This document shows positions 28,334 to 37,343 of a stretch of DNA of 38,973 nt, one piece after another. Both the position numbers and the translations under genes were made by a program. Where the stretch lies: positions 1 to 38,973 of the forward strand of contig JAGFNK010000488.1 of the NCBI GenBank assembly GCA_025769875.1. The letters run 5' to 3'. The notes beneath the pieces were generated by a model, which saw nothing but the letters and a program-made list of their open reading frames with translations, was not told the origin of the DNA and searched no databases. Numbering within the stretch: position 1 is the stretch's first letter; each line of letters opens with the position of its first letter. The DNA is from Russula earlei. Its lineage: Eukaryota; Basidiomycota; Agaricomycetes; Russulales; Russulaceae.

Positions 28334-30323
28334 GCTCGTCCCTTCTCACCGGCAGGACACTCTTCGGCGCTTTCTGAGGATGTGAACATCCTACTTCCCT
28401 TCACGACGAATGGATCACGCCCCCTGGACCCCCTTGGTGTGTGCGCGCATTTACCCGCTCTCCCGCCTGGCACGACATCACACCTCTGCTGCCCAATGTA
28501 TGCGCGCACACAGCCGCACTTCTACGCGACTCCAGGCAAAACCCATGCTGCCGCATTCCCCACCCTGCCCCGTAACAGCGGGTATGGTTGCCGAAATGTC
28601 ACGCCTTCACATCGCCCGCTCCTGTTGTCCCTGCGGTTCCCGCACGTCCAGCATCGCCCATCATTACCTCGACGCTGCCCCGCAGAAAGATCACCAGCTG
28701 CCACCACGATGTCGCCACAGGAGAAGTTGCCAATGCAAGCACCACACTGCACCACTCCTCCCCTTCCACCGCATCCCCATCCATACGTACAACCTCACCC
28801 ACGAGTGCTGCCATCACCTGCAGTGGCGAAAACCTCGTCGCCACGCCCACAAGATGACGGCACGAGCAACACGCAAGTCACCCCCTCAGACGCTCACGCT
28901 TTTCCATAACGCCATCGCCTACGCCCTTGCCTCTCGCCACCCCATTGCCTCAAACGACCACGCCTCAGCCTCTGCCATGACAGCAGCACCAGGATCAATG
29001 ACAACAACAACAGCAGCAGCACCAATATCAGCAACACAGCCGACGCCTGGCAACACCACATCGCGATGACACATTTGACACACGATGCAAGCACACTCCT
29101 CCCTCCTGCTTCCCTGCACTGTGCCCGCATTCCAACACATGGCAACACCTCAGAACATGCACACCCCCCTTTGCGACGATGTGACCACGCACGCGCAAGG
29201 CCGAAGACTCACTGAAGAAGCTACATGCACATGTACCCGTGCCAACAACAACAACAACAACAGCAGCAGCACCAATATCAGCAACACGGCCGACGCCTGG
29301 CAACACCACATCGCGACGACACATTTGACACACGATGCAAGCACACTCCTCCCTCCTGCTTCCCTGCACTGTGCCCACGTTCCAACACATGGCAACACCT
29401 CAGAACGTGCACACCCCCCTTTGCGACGATGTGACCACGCACGCGCAAGGCCGAAGACTCACTGAAGAAGCTACACGCACATGTACCTGTGCCAATGCCT
29501 ATTGCTGCCTCAACGCACGCCTCGCATCATCATTTCAATTTTGTCTCTTTCACTCTTCCCTCAGTCCTTGTCCAGCCCCATGAACTTAAGTGTGCCCTTC
29601 TCGCACGGTACAGTTGTAATAGTCATATCATATCATGGATGGATGGATTCAGCTGTAGGGATAATGTAATATTATCATGCTTGGGGTTGGCACCCCAAAA
29701 CATGAACATCCAACGAGTGAAACATCTAGCTACAGTGCATGAGGTTCCACTGTCCAAGTTTCAAGACAATCCATTGAGAAATGGTTGAGACATGGCAGTA
29801 CGAAATTTTGCACGCAGCTCGGCACCCAAAACTCAAAACTTCAAAAACTGAATATTAGGCTCCCATATTTTCGCTGCACCTAGATACAGTATATAAGGTC
29901 CCACTGTCCACGTTTCAAGGCAATCTATTGAGAAACGGTTGAGATATGGCAGATCGAAATTTCGAACTCAGATCACACCCAAAAACCGAAACTTCAAAAA
30001 CTAAGAATCAGACCCCAACTCTTGGGCTGCACCTAGATACAGTACATGGGATCCCACTGTCGAAGTTTCAAGTCAATTGGTTCAGAAACAGTTGAGATAT
30101 GGCAGTTCAAAGTTTTGCACTCATGTCACCACCCGAAAATCGACATTTCAAGAACTAGATATTAGGCTCCCATATTTTAGCTGCACCTAGATACAACATA
30201 TAAGGTTCTACTGTCAAAGTTTCAAGGCAATCTGTTGAGAAACTGTTGAGATATAGCAGTTTTATTTTTGCACTCGAAATGACATCCAAAAATGGCAAGT
30301 GCAAGGTCATGTGAAAACGACAG
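28334..30323 (-). repeat. Right arm of the palindrome
   Basis: Inverted copy of 25946-27935, of identical length. Differences found by eye include C/T changes corresponding to left positions near 25959, 26566, 26831 and 27706, all within CpG. Confidence 0.95.
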
Positions 30324-30325
30324 TA
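30324..30325. repeat. TA target duplication of the palindromic element, right
   Basis: See the left copy at 25944-25945. Confidence 0.85.
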
Positions 30326-30693
30326 ACAAGGGGGTTTAACACCTTTAGGAAGGGGTAACCAAGGATCATTCTATCTTCTCCCAAATTGGTAACATTAAAG
30401 GTGAGAAGTTGTGTGGTTGGGCCATGTCATATGGACATATGAGCATAATGGGTTAGTGCTCCTCCTTGATTGCTAGTGCCATCCACATTGATGATCGGTC
30501 TGGGGGTTCTGAGGGTTTGAAGTGGGGTTTGTAATTTTCCCATGATTCCTTGGCTGATGAAATTTTCCATTGCTCTGCTGTTGAGGAGTGCTTGACCAGT
30601 CTTTCCATTGGTTGTTAACATAAAAGGAACTTTCATTGAGTTTTCTTTATGGTTGACAATGGTATCTATTTGGGCCTCTGTGCCAACTGTCAC
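30326..30693 (-). pseudogene. pol: Element D protease, N-terminal part
   Basis: The minus-strand frame reads VPFMLTTNGKTGQALLNSRA, then MENFISQGI. This aligns with the A and B proteases, but the catalytic DSG is replaced by NSR. The flap-side block MILGYPFLKVLNP occurs near 30335-30375 in a shifted frame. The palindromic element interrupts the next codons; the sequence continues at 25943. Confidence 0.8.
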
Positions 30694-30701
30694 ACTTTGG
30701 C

Positions 30702-31588
30702 CTAGAGAAAATCCTCTTTGAGGATGAGATCCAAGATTTTGGCTTGTTCTTTGGCTGGCAGGGCTTTCATGCGGGCTACCGTAGAAGCTGGTTCCTCTTC
30801 TTTAGATGGTTCTGGGGTTGGTTTGGTGGTGTGAGCTTTGGAAGTGGTGGGGGTCAAATTTTTGGGGCATTCCTGGCTGAGGTGGCCTTTTTCCCTGCAG
30901 CGGAAGCAATGCCCTTCTTTTGCCAACTGTTTCCTTTCTTCCTCTGTGAGCTTTTTAAAGTTGGACTTGGTGGCATCCACTTGCATTTAATTGGGGTGAT
31001 GAGGCTTATGTTCTGAGGAGGAGTGTGTGGTTTTCTTCCCCTTGAGTTTTTCTCTTATGGTGACAAATGGTTGGTGCTGTCTTCTGGCTTCTCCTTTCCA
31101 TTCCTGGAGAGTGGTAGGCCAGACATCCCTGTTTAGGATTGCATGGTAAAGTCCACTTTTGAGTCCATTTTTGAAGTTCTCAATGGCAATTACGTCTGTT
31201 TCTGGCCATCCTGTTTTGGTGAGGAGCTGTTCAAAGGTGGAAATGTAGTCGTCAAGGGAATCCTTCATTTCACTTTTGACAAGAGCTGCTTGGGTGTCTT
31301 CTTTTTCTGCTGTGTTGGTGAACTTAAATGTGAAGTCGGTGACAAAATCAGTCCATAGGACTTTGTCATTTCAGTTGATAGGGTTCTGGGCCCTAGTTAT
31401 CTTTTCTCTGAGGCTTGTCACTTGTGAGTTTACCCAATCTTCCACCTTTTCCCTTTGAATGTAGGAGAGAGCTAGGATGACCCTTTTAGATGGATCAATC
31501 ATGACCGCTTTATCATTGTTGAGCCCCCAGTAGAGGTTGAACTCCATGATGAAGTGTTTCATTTTGTTTCTTTCGCCCTTGAAGACTG
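30702..31588 (-). pseudogene. gag: Element D gag, capsid and zinc knuckle part
   Basis: Capsid blocks FKGERNKMKHFIMEFNLYWG (right after the solo LTR) and LDDYISTFEQLLTKTGW (about 31220-31260) are typical of retrotrans_gag. A CCHC zinc knuckle CFRCREKGHLSQEC lies near 30880-30920, followed by a Pro/Thr/Glu-rich tail to the stop at 30702. The frame is shifted near 31000 and 31370, so it is not functional. Confidence 0.85.
31584..31588. repeat. GACTG target duplication, left
   Basis: GACTG precedes the solo LTR and is repeated at 32553-32557. Confidence 0.93.
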
Positions 31589-32552
31589 TGTCATGAACCA
31601 TTCTCCGGAGAGGGCCCTTGAGGGACCCTTCCTTATGAGAGGAAACCCAGCCTCTATGGTGTCACCCTGTTCACATGAGCAAAAGGGGTGAGTAGAGGTG
31701 TCCACAATATTGCACGTGCATTGTCGCACAAGCAATTCTCGGCACAATCGACATACAGCAAGCCCCACTTAATGGCCACCCTTTTAGCAATAAAAGACAG
31801 TACTAGGACCTTCCTAAGGACCCTTTAGGATGACTCTAGGTGCTCTACAATAGGCACTAACACAGTATCAAAGACCCTGCAATGTGTTATTAGACTAACT
31901 CTAATAACTATAGAACGAACTATAAGGCAATACTAAGGACCTTAATAGAAGCATTAGGGTCGACTCTAAAGACCCTAATAGAACTATATAAGGGGCCTTA
32001 TAGGATAACACTATTCCCTGAACCAGACTACAAGTCCTCAAATGACCGGCCCTAAACTAACTAACAGAAAATGAATCAGGTGCCTGCATGTGTACTAAGG
32101 CAGTAAACATGTGGACAGTGAAGGCTCTTACTCATCAGCAGAAGCCTTCTTACTCAGCAGCTTATGGAGCATGACTGAGCATGCTCAGTAAGCGCACTCT
32201 GACTTCTTACTCATCACTCTATTGTGCTTGATAACAAGGTTACAACTTGTTCCCTATTTAGCAGTTCTCTTGTAGTATATAAGCACTCAATAAAGTAGCA
32301 GACAGTCCTCAGACTGTCCATTTGTTTATGGCACTCTCTATCCCTGGGATACTCCTTTAAGGACAGTCCCCTTGTGACCATTCTGGCCTCTTCCCTGTGT
32401 ACCTGCTCAACTCTTCCAGTAACTATACCTCTCTGGTATTTGTTACTGCTTTGGACTCTTCTTCTTGCCCATGCCATCTTGGACATTTATTGACTCATCT
32501 TTGAGCTTACCCCTCGCTTTTGAACTGGATAGTTCAACAGTGAGTCTTGACA
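31589..32552 (+). mobile_element. Solo LTR (B-related family) in element D gag
   Basis: 964 bp from TGTCATGAACC to GAGTCTTGACA, flanked by GACTG duplications. Removing it joins KEPTV to FKGERNKMK in the gag of D. Start, end and the AGACTGTCCATTTG promoter segment (32311-32324) resemble the element B LTR, but most of the interior differs. TATATAA lies at 32276-32282. It is the product of LTR-LTR recombination that removed an internal region. The interior 31800-32000 is rich in short AGGACC/GACCCTAAT motifs. Confidence 0.9.
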
Positions 32553-32557
32553 GACTG
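32553..32557. repeat. GACTG target duplication, right
   Basis: Second copy of the 5-bp duplication of the solo LTR. Confidence 0.93.
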
Positions 32558-33110
32558 TGGGTTCTTTGCCACTAAGGGACCCATTGGTCCTTTGGGCGAT
32601 TTGTGGTGCTTGCGCTGCAACTGGAGGTTGTGCAGTGACTTGGGCTGGAGCAGCTTGTGGGACTTGTGCCGCCATAGTGGTTTCAGGGGGGTTCTCTGTT
32701 TCAGGGGGTGTCTGTGGTTCTTGGTTCTCAGGAAGTATCTGAGTTTTGACAGTGTTTTCTGATTCAGGGGGCTCAGGGTGGTTGCCTTCTGTAGAAGAGG
32801 CTTCTGAGTCTGATGGGGGTTCATAAAGGGGGTCGTCTTCCCTCCAATAGCCTAATCCAAGGCTGTTCCTAATGAGTTCAAGGTCCTGATGAGTGTAGAG
32901 CTGTCCTCTTCTGAGTTGAAGCTCAAACCAGCGGTTGTTGATAAATTCAACAGGTAGTTCTTTGTCATTTTCAGTGGTAATGTAACAAAGGAAGGTGTGG
33001 AAACTGTCCCAGGTGGCAGTTCCAACAATGTGTTGGGGAAGGTCTGGGGAAGGTCTAGGTTGGACGTGGATCCAGCAGTTTGGTGGTAGTTCAAGGTTGA
33101 TCTCCAGAAT
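32558..33110 (-). pseudogene. gag: Element D gag, N-terminal part
   Basis: The minus-strand frame includes ENDKELPVEFINNRWFELQL, then EDDPLYEPPSDSEASS, then a Pro/Glu/Thr-rich linker and TTMAAQVPQAAPAQVTAQPP, ending KEPTV at the solo LTR. As in element A, gag has an extra domain in front of the Pro-rich linker and capsid domain. The start codon was not identified; the frame appears open back toward the primer site. Confidence 0.65.
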
Positions 33111-33119
33111 GGAGTAAGG

Positions 33120-33130
33120 AAGCTTAGCTT
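33120..33130 (-). promoter_or_regulatory. Putative self-priming site of element D
   Basis: On the minus strand AAGCTAAGCTT begins 1 nt after the 5' LTR end. It is the exact reverse complement of AAGCTTAGCTT in the LTR (33472-33462, minus), the predicted transcript 5' end. Confidence 0.75.
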
Positions 33131-33131
33131 G

Positions 33132-33828
33132 TGTTACAGTGTCGCAGCCGTTGGAGCATTAGCTCAGGGTTTAGTGGGGCCAAGTCCCTGTGACTTGGTT
33201 CAAGGGTTCAGTGGGGCCAGCTCAAAGAGACTGGATCAAGGGTTTAGCATCTCAAGGCTGAGTCAGACAATGACTCACTCTGCAGACAGAGTTGATCTCC
33301 TGGTTTCACAGGAGAGGAGGATGATGAGAGAGAAGCAGAGGAGGAAGAGGAACACAAAGGTTCCTTGAAGTGTGCTCAGGTCAAGCAAGAAGTAAGCCAG
33401 CACAAGCAAGTTGTGATTTGGGAGAGTATACAGGGCAAGGGATGTGACAGTAAATGGGACAAAGCTAAGCTTAGGGCATTCCCCAGCTTTTACAGGCACT
33501 TAAATACTGTATCTAGCAAGGCTGTACAGTACTATATGCAGAACAATAGATAAAAAGGTGAGCCAATAGCAAAAGGAGATCAATGACAAGTGAAACACAA
33601 GGAGGTAAAGTGACAGCTGTCAATCAATATCAAGGGATGAAACAGTAACCAAAGGGATGAGGGTGACAGAAGAGAACAATAACAGAAGAGGTTAGTGACA
33701 AGCCACCAAGGGGGTAATTTATGACACCTGAAGTCGAGTTGATAGTAAAGTGTGTTCCGATGAACGGGCTAGTTCCTGTTGTAAAGAGTAAGGATCCCTG
33801 CAGCGGTCGAAGTGTTTTATGCTAAACA
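33132..33828 (-). repeat. Element D 5' LTR
   Basis: 697 bp reading TGTTTAGCATAAAAC to TGTAACA on the minus strand. TATTTAA (33506-33500) lies 34 nt before AAGCTTAGCTT. A second, rearranged copy is at 15799-16602 (+). Confidence 0.8.
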
Positions 33829-34598
33829 GGTTATGGCCAATAGACACTTCCTAGTACAACTTGGTCCATTGAGAAGCTAGGGTAAGTTTGTAATGGGATA
33901 GACTAGGGCTGGTTCCACTAGCTATATGCGTTCAACTCTGTCGTAGACCTTGAACACACAGAGAGAGGAAGGTATGTCTTGAAGGAGGAGAGCTCTTCTC
34001 AGTAGAGTGAAGAGAGACTCTTAGGGGAGGAAGGGAGAGGCGAAGACTAGATGGTAGATGGTGTGTGTGTGTGTGTGTGTGAAGAGTTGATGAAATGGAG
34101 AGGTGGATGTGGTTTGAGGATTAGGAGTTGTGTGGGTTGCAGGTGAATATGTTTGGACAAGGGTAGGTTGGATTCTACAAGAGACCAAGCTTAGGGATTT
34201 GGTCACAAAGTACTGAGCTTATATATACAGGAGAAGCACAGCAGTAGCTGTGCTTTGACTGTGCTACTAGTATAGTAGGAGTCATAATAAGTAGGAGTCA
34301 TAGAAATGAGGCCACAAATGAGTCAGAACCAAGTGACTGTGCTGCACAGTAAGTGCACAGCATTGCACAGTTGAAACTTGTGTAGTAAGTATAAAAGGAA
34401 AGAGAACCAAACAAAGGGAAAGTAACAGCAATCCAGTGTTACCTGGACGTGTATGGATCACATGATAACACAGAAGGGATCACCAGATGTAGGAGATCAT
34501 GAGACCAGTAAGTAAAGGGACGTACGAAGGAAGCAGTCCATAGCAAAAGGTAAGAAGTAAACATAAAAGGAAAATGTTGTAACACACACTGCACCATC
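33829..34598. other. Unassigned stretch right of element D
   Basis: No domain was recognised on either strand. It contains a (GT)10 microsatellite at 34061-34080, a TATATATA near 34220, and a TGTTACAAC-like LTR start on the minus strand ending at 34584 without a confirmed partner end. It may be an eroded LTR or flanking host DNA. Confidence 0.4.
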
Positions 34599-35080
34599 AT
34601 GAACCATGCAGCATCTGATGCCAGGACAGAGTTGGAAAATCAGAAGTGCAAGATATGCTGTTCTGTGAAGATGAGCACACATTTTGTTACCCACCCTGAA
34701 GTTGAGGTGCAGTGGCTTGCTGAACAGGAAGAGAAGGCCTGGCTCACAAGAGAGGCTTCTGAGAAGGCAGCTCAAAAGACAACCAATGAAGCAGCTTGTG
34801 ATGCACAAATCTTGGAGGACATACAGTCTAAGGTTTTCAGTGGTGAATCTCAATGTCTATTCACAATGATGCACTCATGTTTTACAGAACCACTTTCCTC
34901 ATACAAGTGCAAGGACAACCTCATCACACTCTCTGGTGCACTTGGCCTCAAGATGTTGGGCACTGTCAATGAGCTGGGTTGCCAGCTCAAGTCCCACCTC
35001 AAAGCACATGCAGGCCTTTGTGATCAGCCTCAATTTGCTGGGCTCTTCCTTCAAAGCAGGCAGAATCAGATTATTATAAG
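34599..35080 (+). pseudogene. SAP-like domain protein fragment
   Basis: The + strand frame has a charged helical N-terminal part (DARTELENQKCKICCSVK, then an Ala/Glu-rich heptad-like stretch, AEQEEKAWLTREASEKAAQK). It is followed by SYKCKDNLITLSGALGLKML and GTVNELGCQLKSHLKAH, matching the helix-extended-helix pattern of SAP DNA-binding modules. After about 35080 the frame runs into the IR-1 terminus, so the C-terminus is lost. Similar proteins are, as far as I know, repeated in Agaricomycete genomes; whether it belongs to a host gene or a transposon is open. Confidence 0.45.
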
Positions 35081-35098
35081 AGTACCTAGTTATTGCTG

Positions 35099-36909
35099 TT
35101 TTCAGCACACTTGGCGGAGCTTGAATTCCACCCAAATTGGTGCAGAAACCCCTCAAACATGCGGGATAAATATCTCCCTCAAAACAGCTTCAATTCATAT
35201 GACACTTATTGTCCCTGAATCGCCTAAATGAGGGCTAGGCAGCCCCATTGTTTTCATGAGATTTGAGTGAGAATTGGTGGAGCTGGACTCAAGCCACCTC
35301 CACATGTGTATTAGATGAATTACAACTCAAAATCATGGTCTATATCTATTATTTTTCCCTCATGTTGTACCCATGGGCTGTCTTGAGGCAGCCCCATAGT
35401 GTTTTTGACTCAAGTGTTGTGGTGTGCAACATAGTTTCCAGTGCAATTGGAGTCATGGCCAGCCACTCATCACCCCTCTCGCCTCTCCATTCTGACCATC
35501 CTTCTTGTTTTTCACAGACAGAGAGGAGTGGGTTGAAAAGAGGGGTCCTATTCTGAACTCTTTCTACTACAGAGTAGCTAGGGTGTTTTTATATACAGGA
35601 GAGAGGTATTAGAGATGAAAGGCATGAAAGTGAATCAAGACTGGTTGAGACAGTTGAGGCAGTCATGAAAGGCTTGAGATGCAAACGTGTCACATGTGTG
35701 GGGTGTGGCGTGCCTGCATGGTCAGTGGCAAGGGCTGGGTGATGCAATTGAGGTCTTGATGTCACATGCAAGGTGGCTTGTGGTGTTGTGGCCAGTGGAT
35801 GGCCTGGAACGTGAGGGAGGTGGCAAAGGATAGGAGGAGGTGTCATGTCCTATTGCATTTCCCACATGTCATTCCGTGGCCAGCCATATGGCTACCTTAC
35901 ACCTCCCAGGGGCTTGAAACTTTGACCATCCTCAGTCAAGCATCTGAATGCAAGTGTTTTGAGCCTTTTGCATCTGAACTGAGGTGGTGGTGGCGGCTGC
36001 TTGTGCTGCTGGAAGGTGCAAAGGCTGCGATTGGCGATGGTGACAATGGAAGAGGCGAAGGCAATGGGAGATGGAGGCGATGGAGATGAGGACAGCAGTG
36101 ATGAGATGGCAGCTGCATGGTGGTGGTGTTGTCTTGTGGTGGCGGCGGTGTGGTTGTCTCCATTGCAGGCATTGGGAGCAGGCATGGACAAGGAGCGGAG
36201 GCATAGGCTGTGAGTGTGAGTTCATAGACAGAGGTGTAGGTGGCAAGGACTTGAGAAGGAGGATGCATGGGGCAGCTTGTGCGGGGGTGGCAATTGTTGT
36301 CTTGTGACAGTGGTGGTGGGGTCGTCTCCACTGCAGGTGTCAGCAGCAGATGTGGGTGAGAGTGCATGAATGGACAGGGAGGCAATGTGGGAGGCGGCAT
36401 GCAGTGTGCTGTTGGTGTCATCTGCTGCTTCTCCTGTGGTGGCAGTGTGGTGGTGGCTTCTGCTCCTGTTGTGGCATGTTGTGGCCAAGTTCGTGGCTGG
36501 GGCCTTCTTGGTCTTCTGGGGTGGTGCTGGTGATGAGAGGTGGTGATGGTGCTGCAGTGCTGGTGTCGCACAAAACTACTCCTAAGGCGGCTGGCACTGA
36601 GACAAAGGCTGAGGGTGAGACCAGGAAGGCGGTGGCAAACAGGGCTGGGGCGACAATGTAGGCGGATGGAGCAGAGGCAATGATGGAGGGCGCAGCTGTG
36701 GACAGTGGGGATGGAGCAATGGCTGGGACTAGTTGTGGAATGGCAGCAGATGAGGCGACAGACGAGACTGAGGGTGACGAGACAACTGAGGGCGTGGGAG
36801 TAGATGAGATGAAGGTGGGGGTGGCAGACGAGGCTGCAAGGGGCTGAAGTGGTGGGCAGCACTAAAATGTTGGTGGGTGAGGCTGAGGCTAAGGCGGCGG
36901 GGACAGATG
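35099..36909 (-). repeat. IR-1 right copy, inverted
   Basis: Matches 17935-19748 in reverse. The inner end TTTTCAGCACACTTGGCGG is shared exactly. The outer end is cut by the copia LTR at 36910, with AGATG as the base string next to the LTR (candidate target copy; its partner would lie right of the window). A minus frame of 328 codons (35936-36922) is a composition artefact that runs across the junction. Confidence 0.75.
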
Positions 36910-37294
36910 TGTTGCGCAGCATAGAGCGCAGCTAACAGGCCAAGCAACCCACCTTAGAGGTTGTGCTAATGCTCAAGTGATATTGGGGTGTAGAGCGATG
37001 TGTATACTCATCTACATGTATGGTATTTATACCTCTATGACCCAGGGCTGTTCCTAAGTCCAAAAGAGGTGACTACAGGTGTCCACTATATCGCGCATTC
37101 AGTGACACGTGATGTGGAAACGTTCTAGACGCAGCATAAGGCTGCATCTTGTGATAGATAGCGTAGTATGCGTAACCCTATTGCCATAAGCGCATATACT
37201 AAAGTTCTGTCTAACACGTAACATCTATGAGCGGATCTTGAACCTTGTATGAAGGTCTTTGCCTTCTTTGATCCGTTCGGGTTCCGGTTCAACA
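36910..37294 (-). repeat. 3' LTR of a Ty1/copia element
   Basis: 385 bp on the minus strand, TGTTGAACCGG to GCGCAACA, with matching TGTTG/CAACA ends. A purine-rich AGCAAGGGGGAG (37305-37295, minus) directly precedes it as polypurine tract. The 5' LTR lies outside the window. Confidence 0.8.
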
Positions 37295-37343
37295 CTCCCC
37301 CTTGCTAAGTGCATCGGTAGATGCCGTGAGCATTTTCCCACAT

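Larger units (their letters stand above)
25946..30323. mobile_element. Palindromic (foldback) DNA element with 1990-bp terminal inverted repeats
   Basis: A 4378-bp insertion in element D made of two inverted arms, 25946-27935 and 28334-30323, exactly 1990 bp each, around a 398-bp loop. It starts CTGTCGTTTTCAC and ends with the complement. The TA duplication fits the Tc1/mariner (IS630) superfamily, but no transposase is encoded, so it must be non-autonomous. Each arm contains, from the outside inward: four tandem ~154-bp units, a unique A/T-richer part, a 250-bp tandem duplication, and C/G-rich sequence related to IR-1. The few arm differences I see are CpG transitions. Confidence 0.9.
23347..33828 (-). 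mobile_element. Ty3/gypsy element D (minus strand), twice interrupted and 3'-truncated
   Basis: In minus-strand order: 5' LTR (33828-33132), self-priming site, gag (33110-32558), solo LTR insertion, gag continued (31588-30702), protease (30693-30326), palindromic element insertion, then RT, RNase H and integrase (25943-23347). The chromodomain end and 3' LTR are missing; the copy stops in the integrase C-terminus at the join with a DDE transposase remnant. All coding parts contain stops or shifts. It is the oldest of the three gypsy elements here and served as target for at least two later insertions. Confidence 0.85.

Noticed and set aside
27200..29069. Long mirrored ORFs (219, 175 and 229 codons) in the palindrome arms as genes
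   Set aside because: They overlap each other in several frames, are Pro/His/Thr-rich from base composition, and have no domain or plausible start context.
25946..30323. The palindrome as an assembly artefact
   Set aside because: A unique loop, CpG-type differences between arms, and a base-exact TA duplication that restores the interrupted frame argue for a real insertion; long reads would still be decisive.
31650..31710. Similarity of the solo LTR to the copia LTR (AGAGGTGTCCAC stretch, compare 37060-37105)
   Set aside because: Short and gapped by eye; insufficient to claim a copia insertion within the LTR.
33829..34584. An additional minus-strand LTR starting TGTTACAAC at 34584
   Set aside because: No matching end, target duplication or second copy found in the window.
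35936..36922. 328-codon minus frame as a gene
   Set aside because: It crosses the junction of IR-1 with the copia LTR and codes for low-complexity Pro/Ser/His sequence that is not conserved in frame with the left IR-1 copy.
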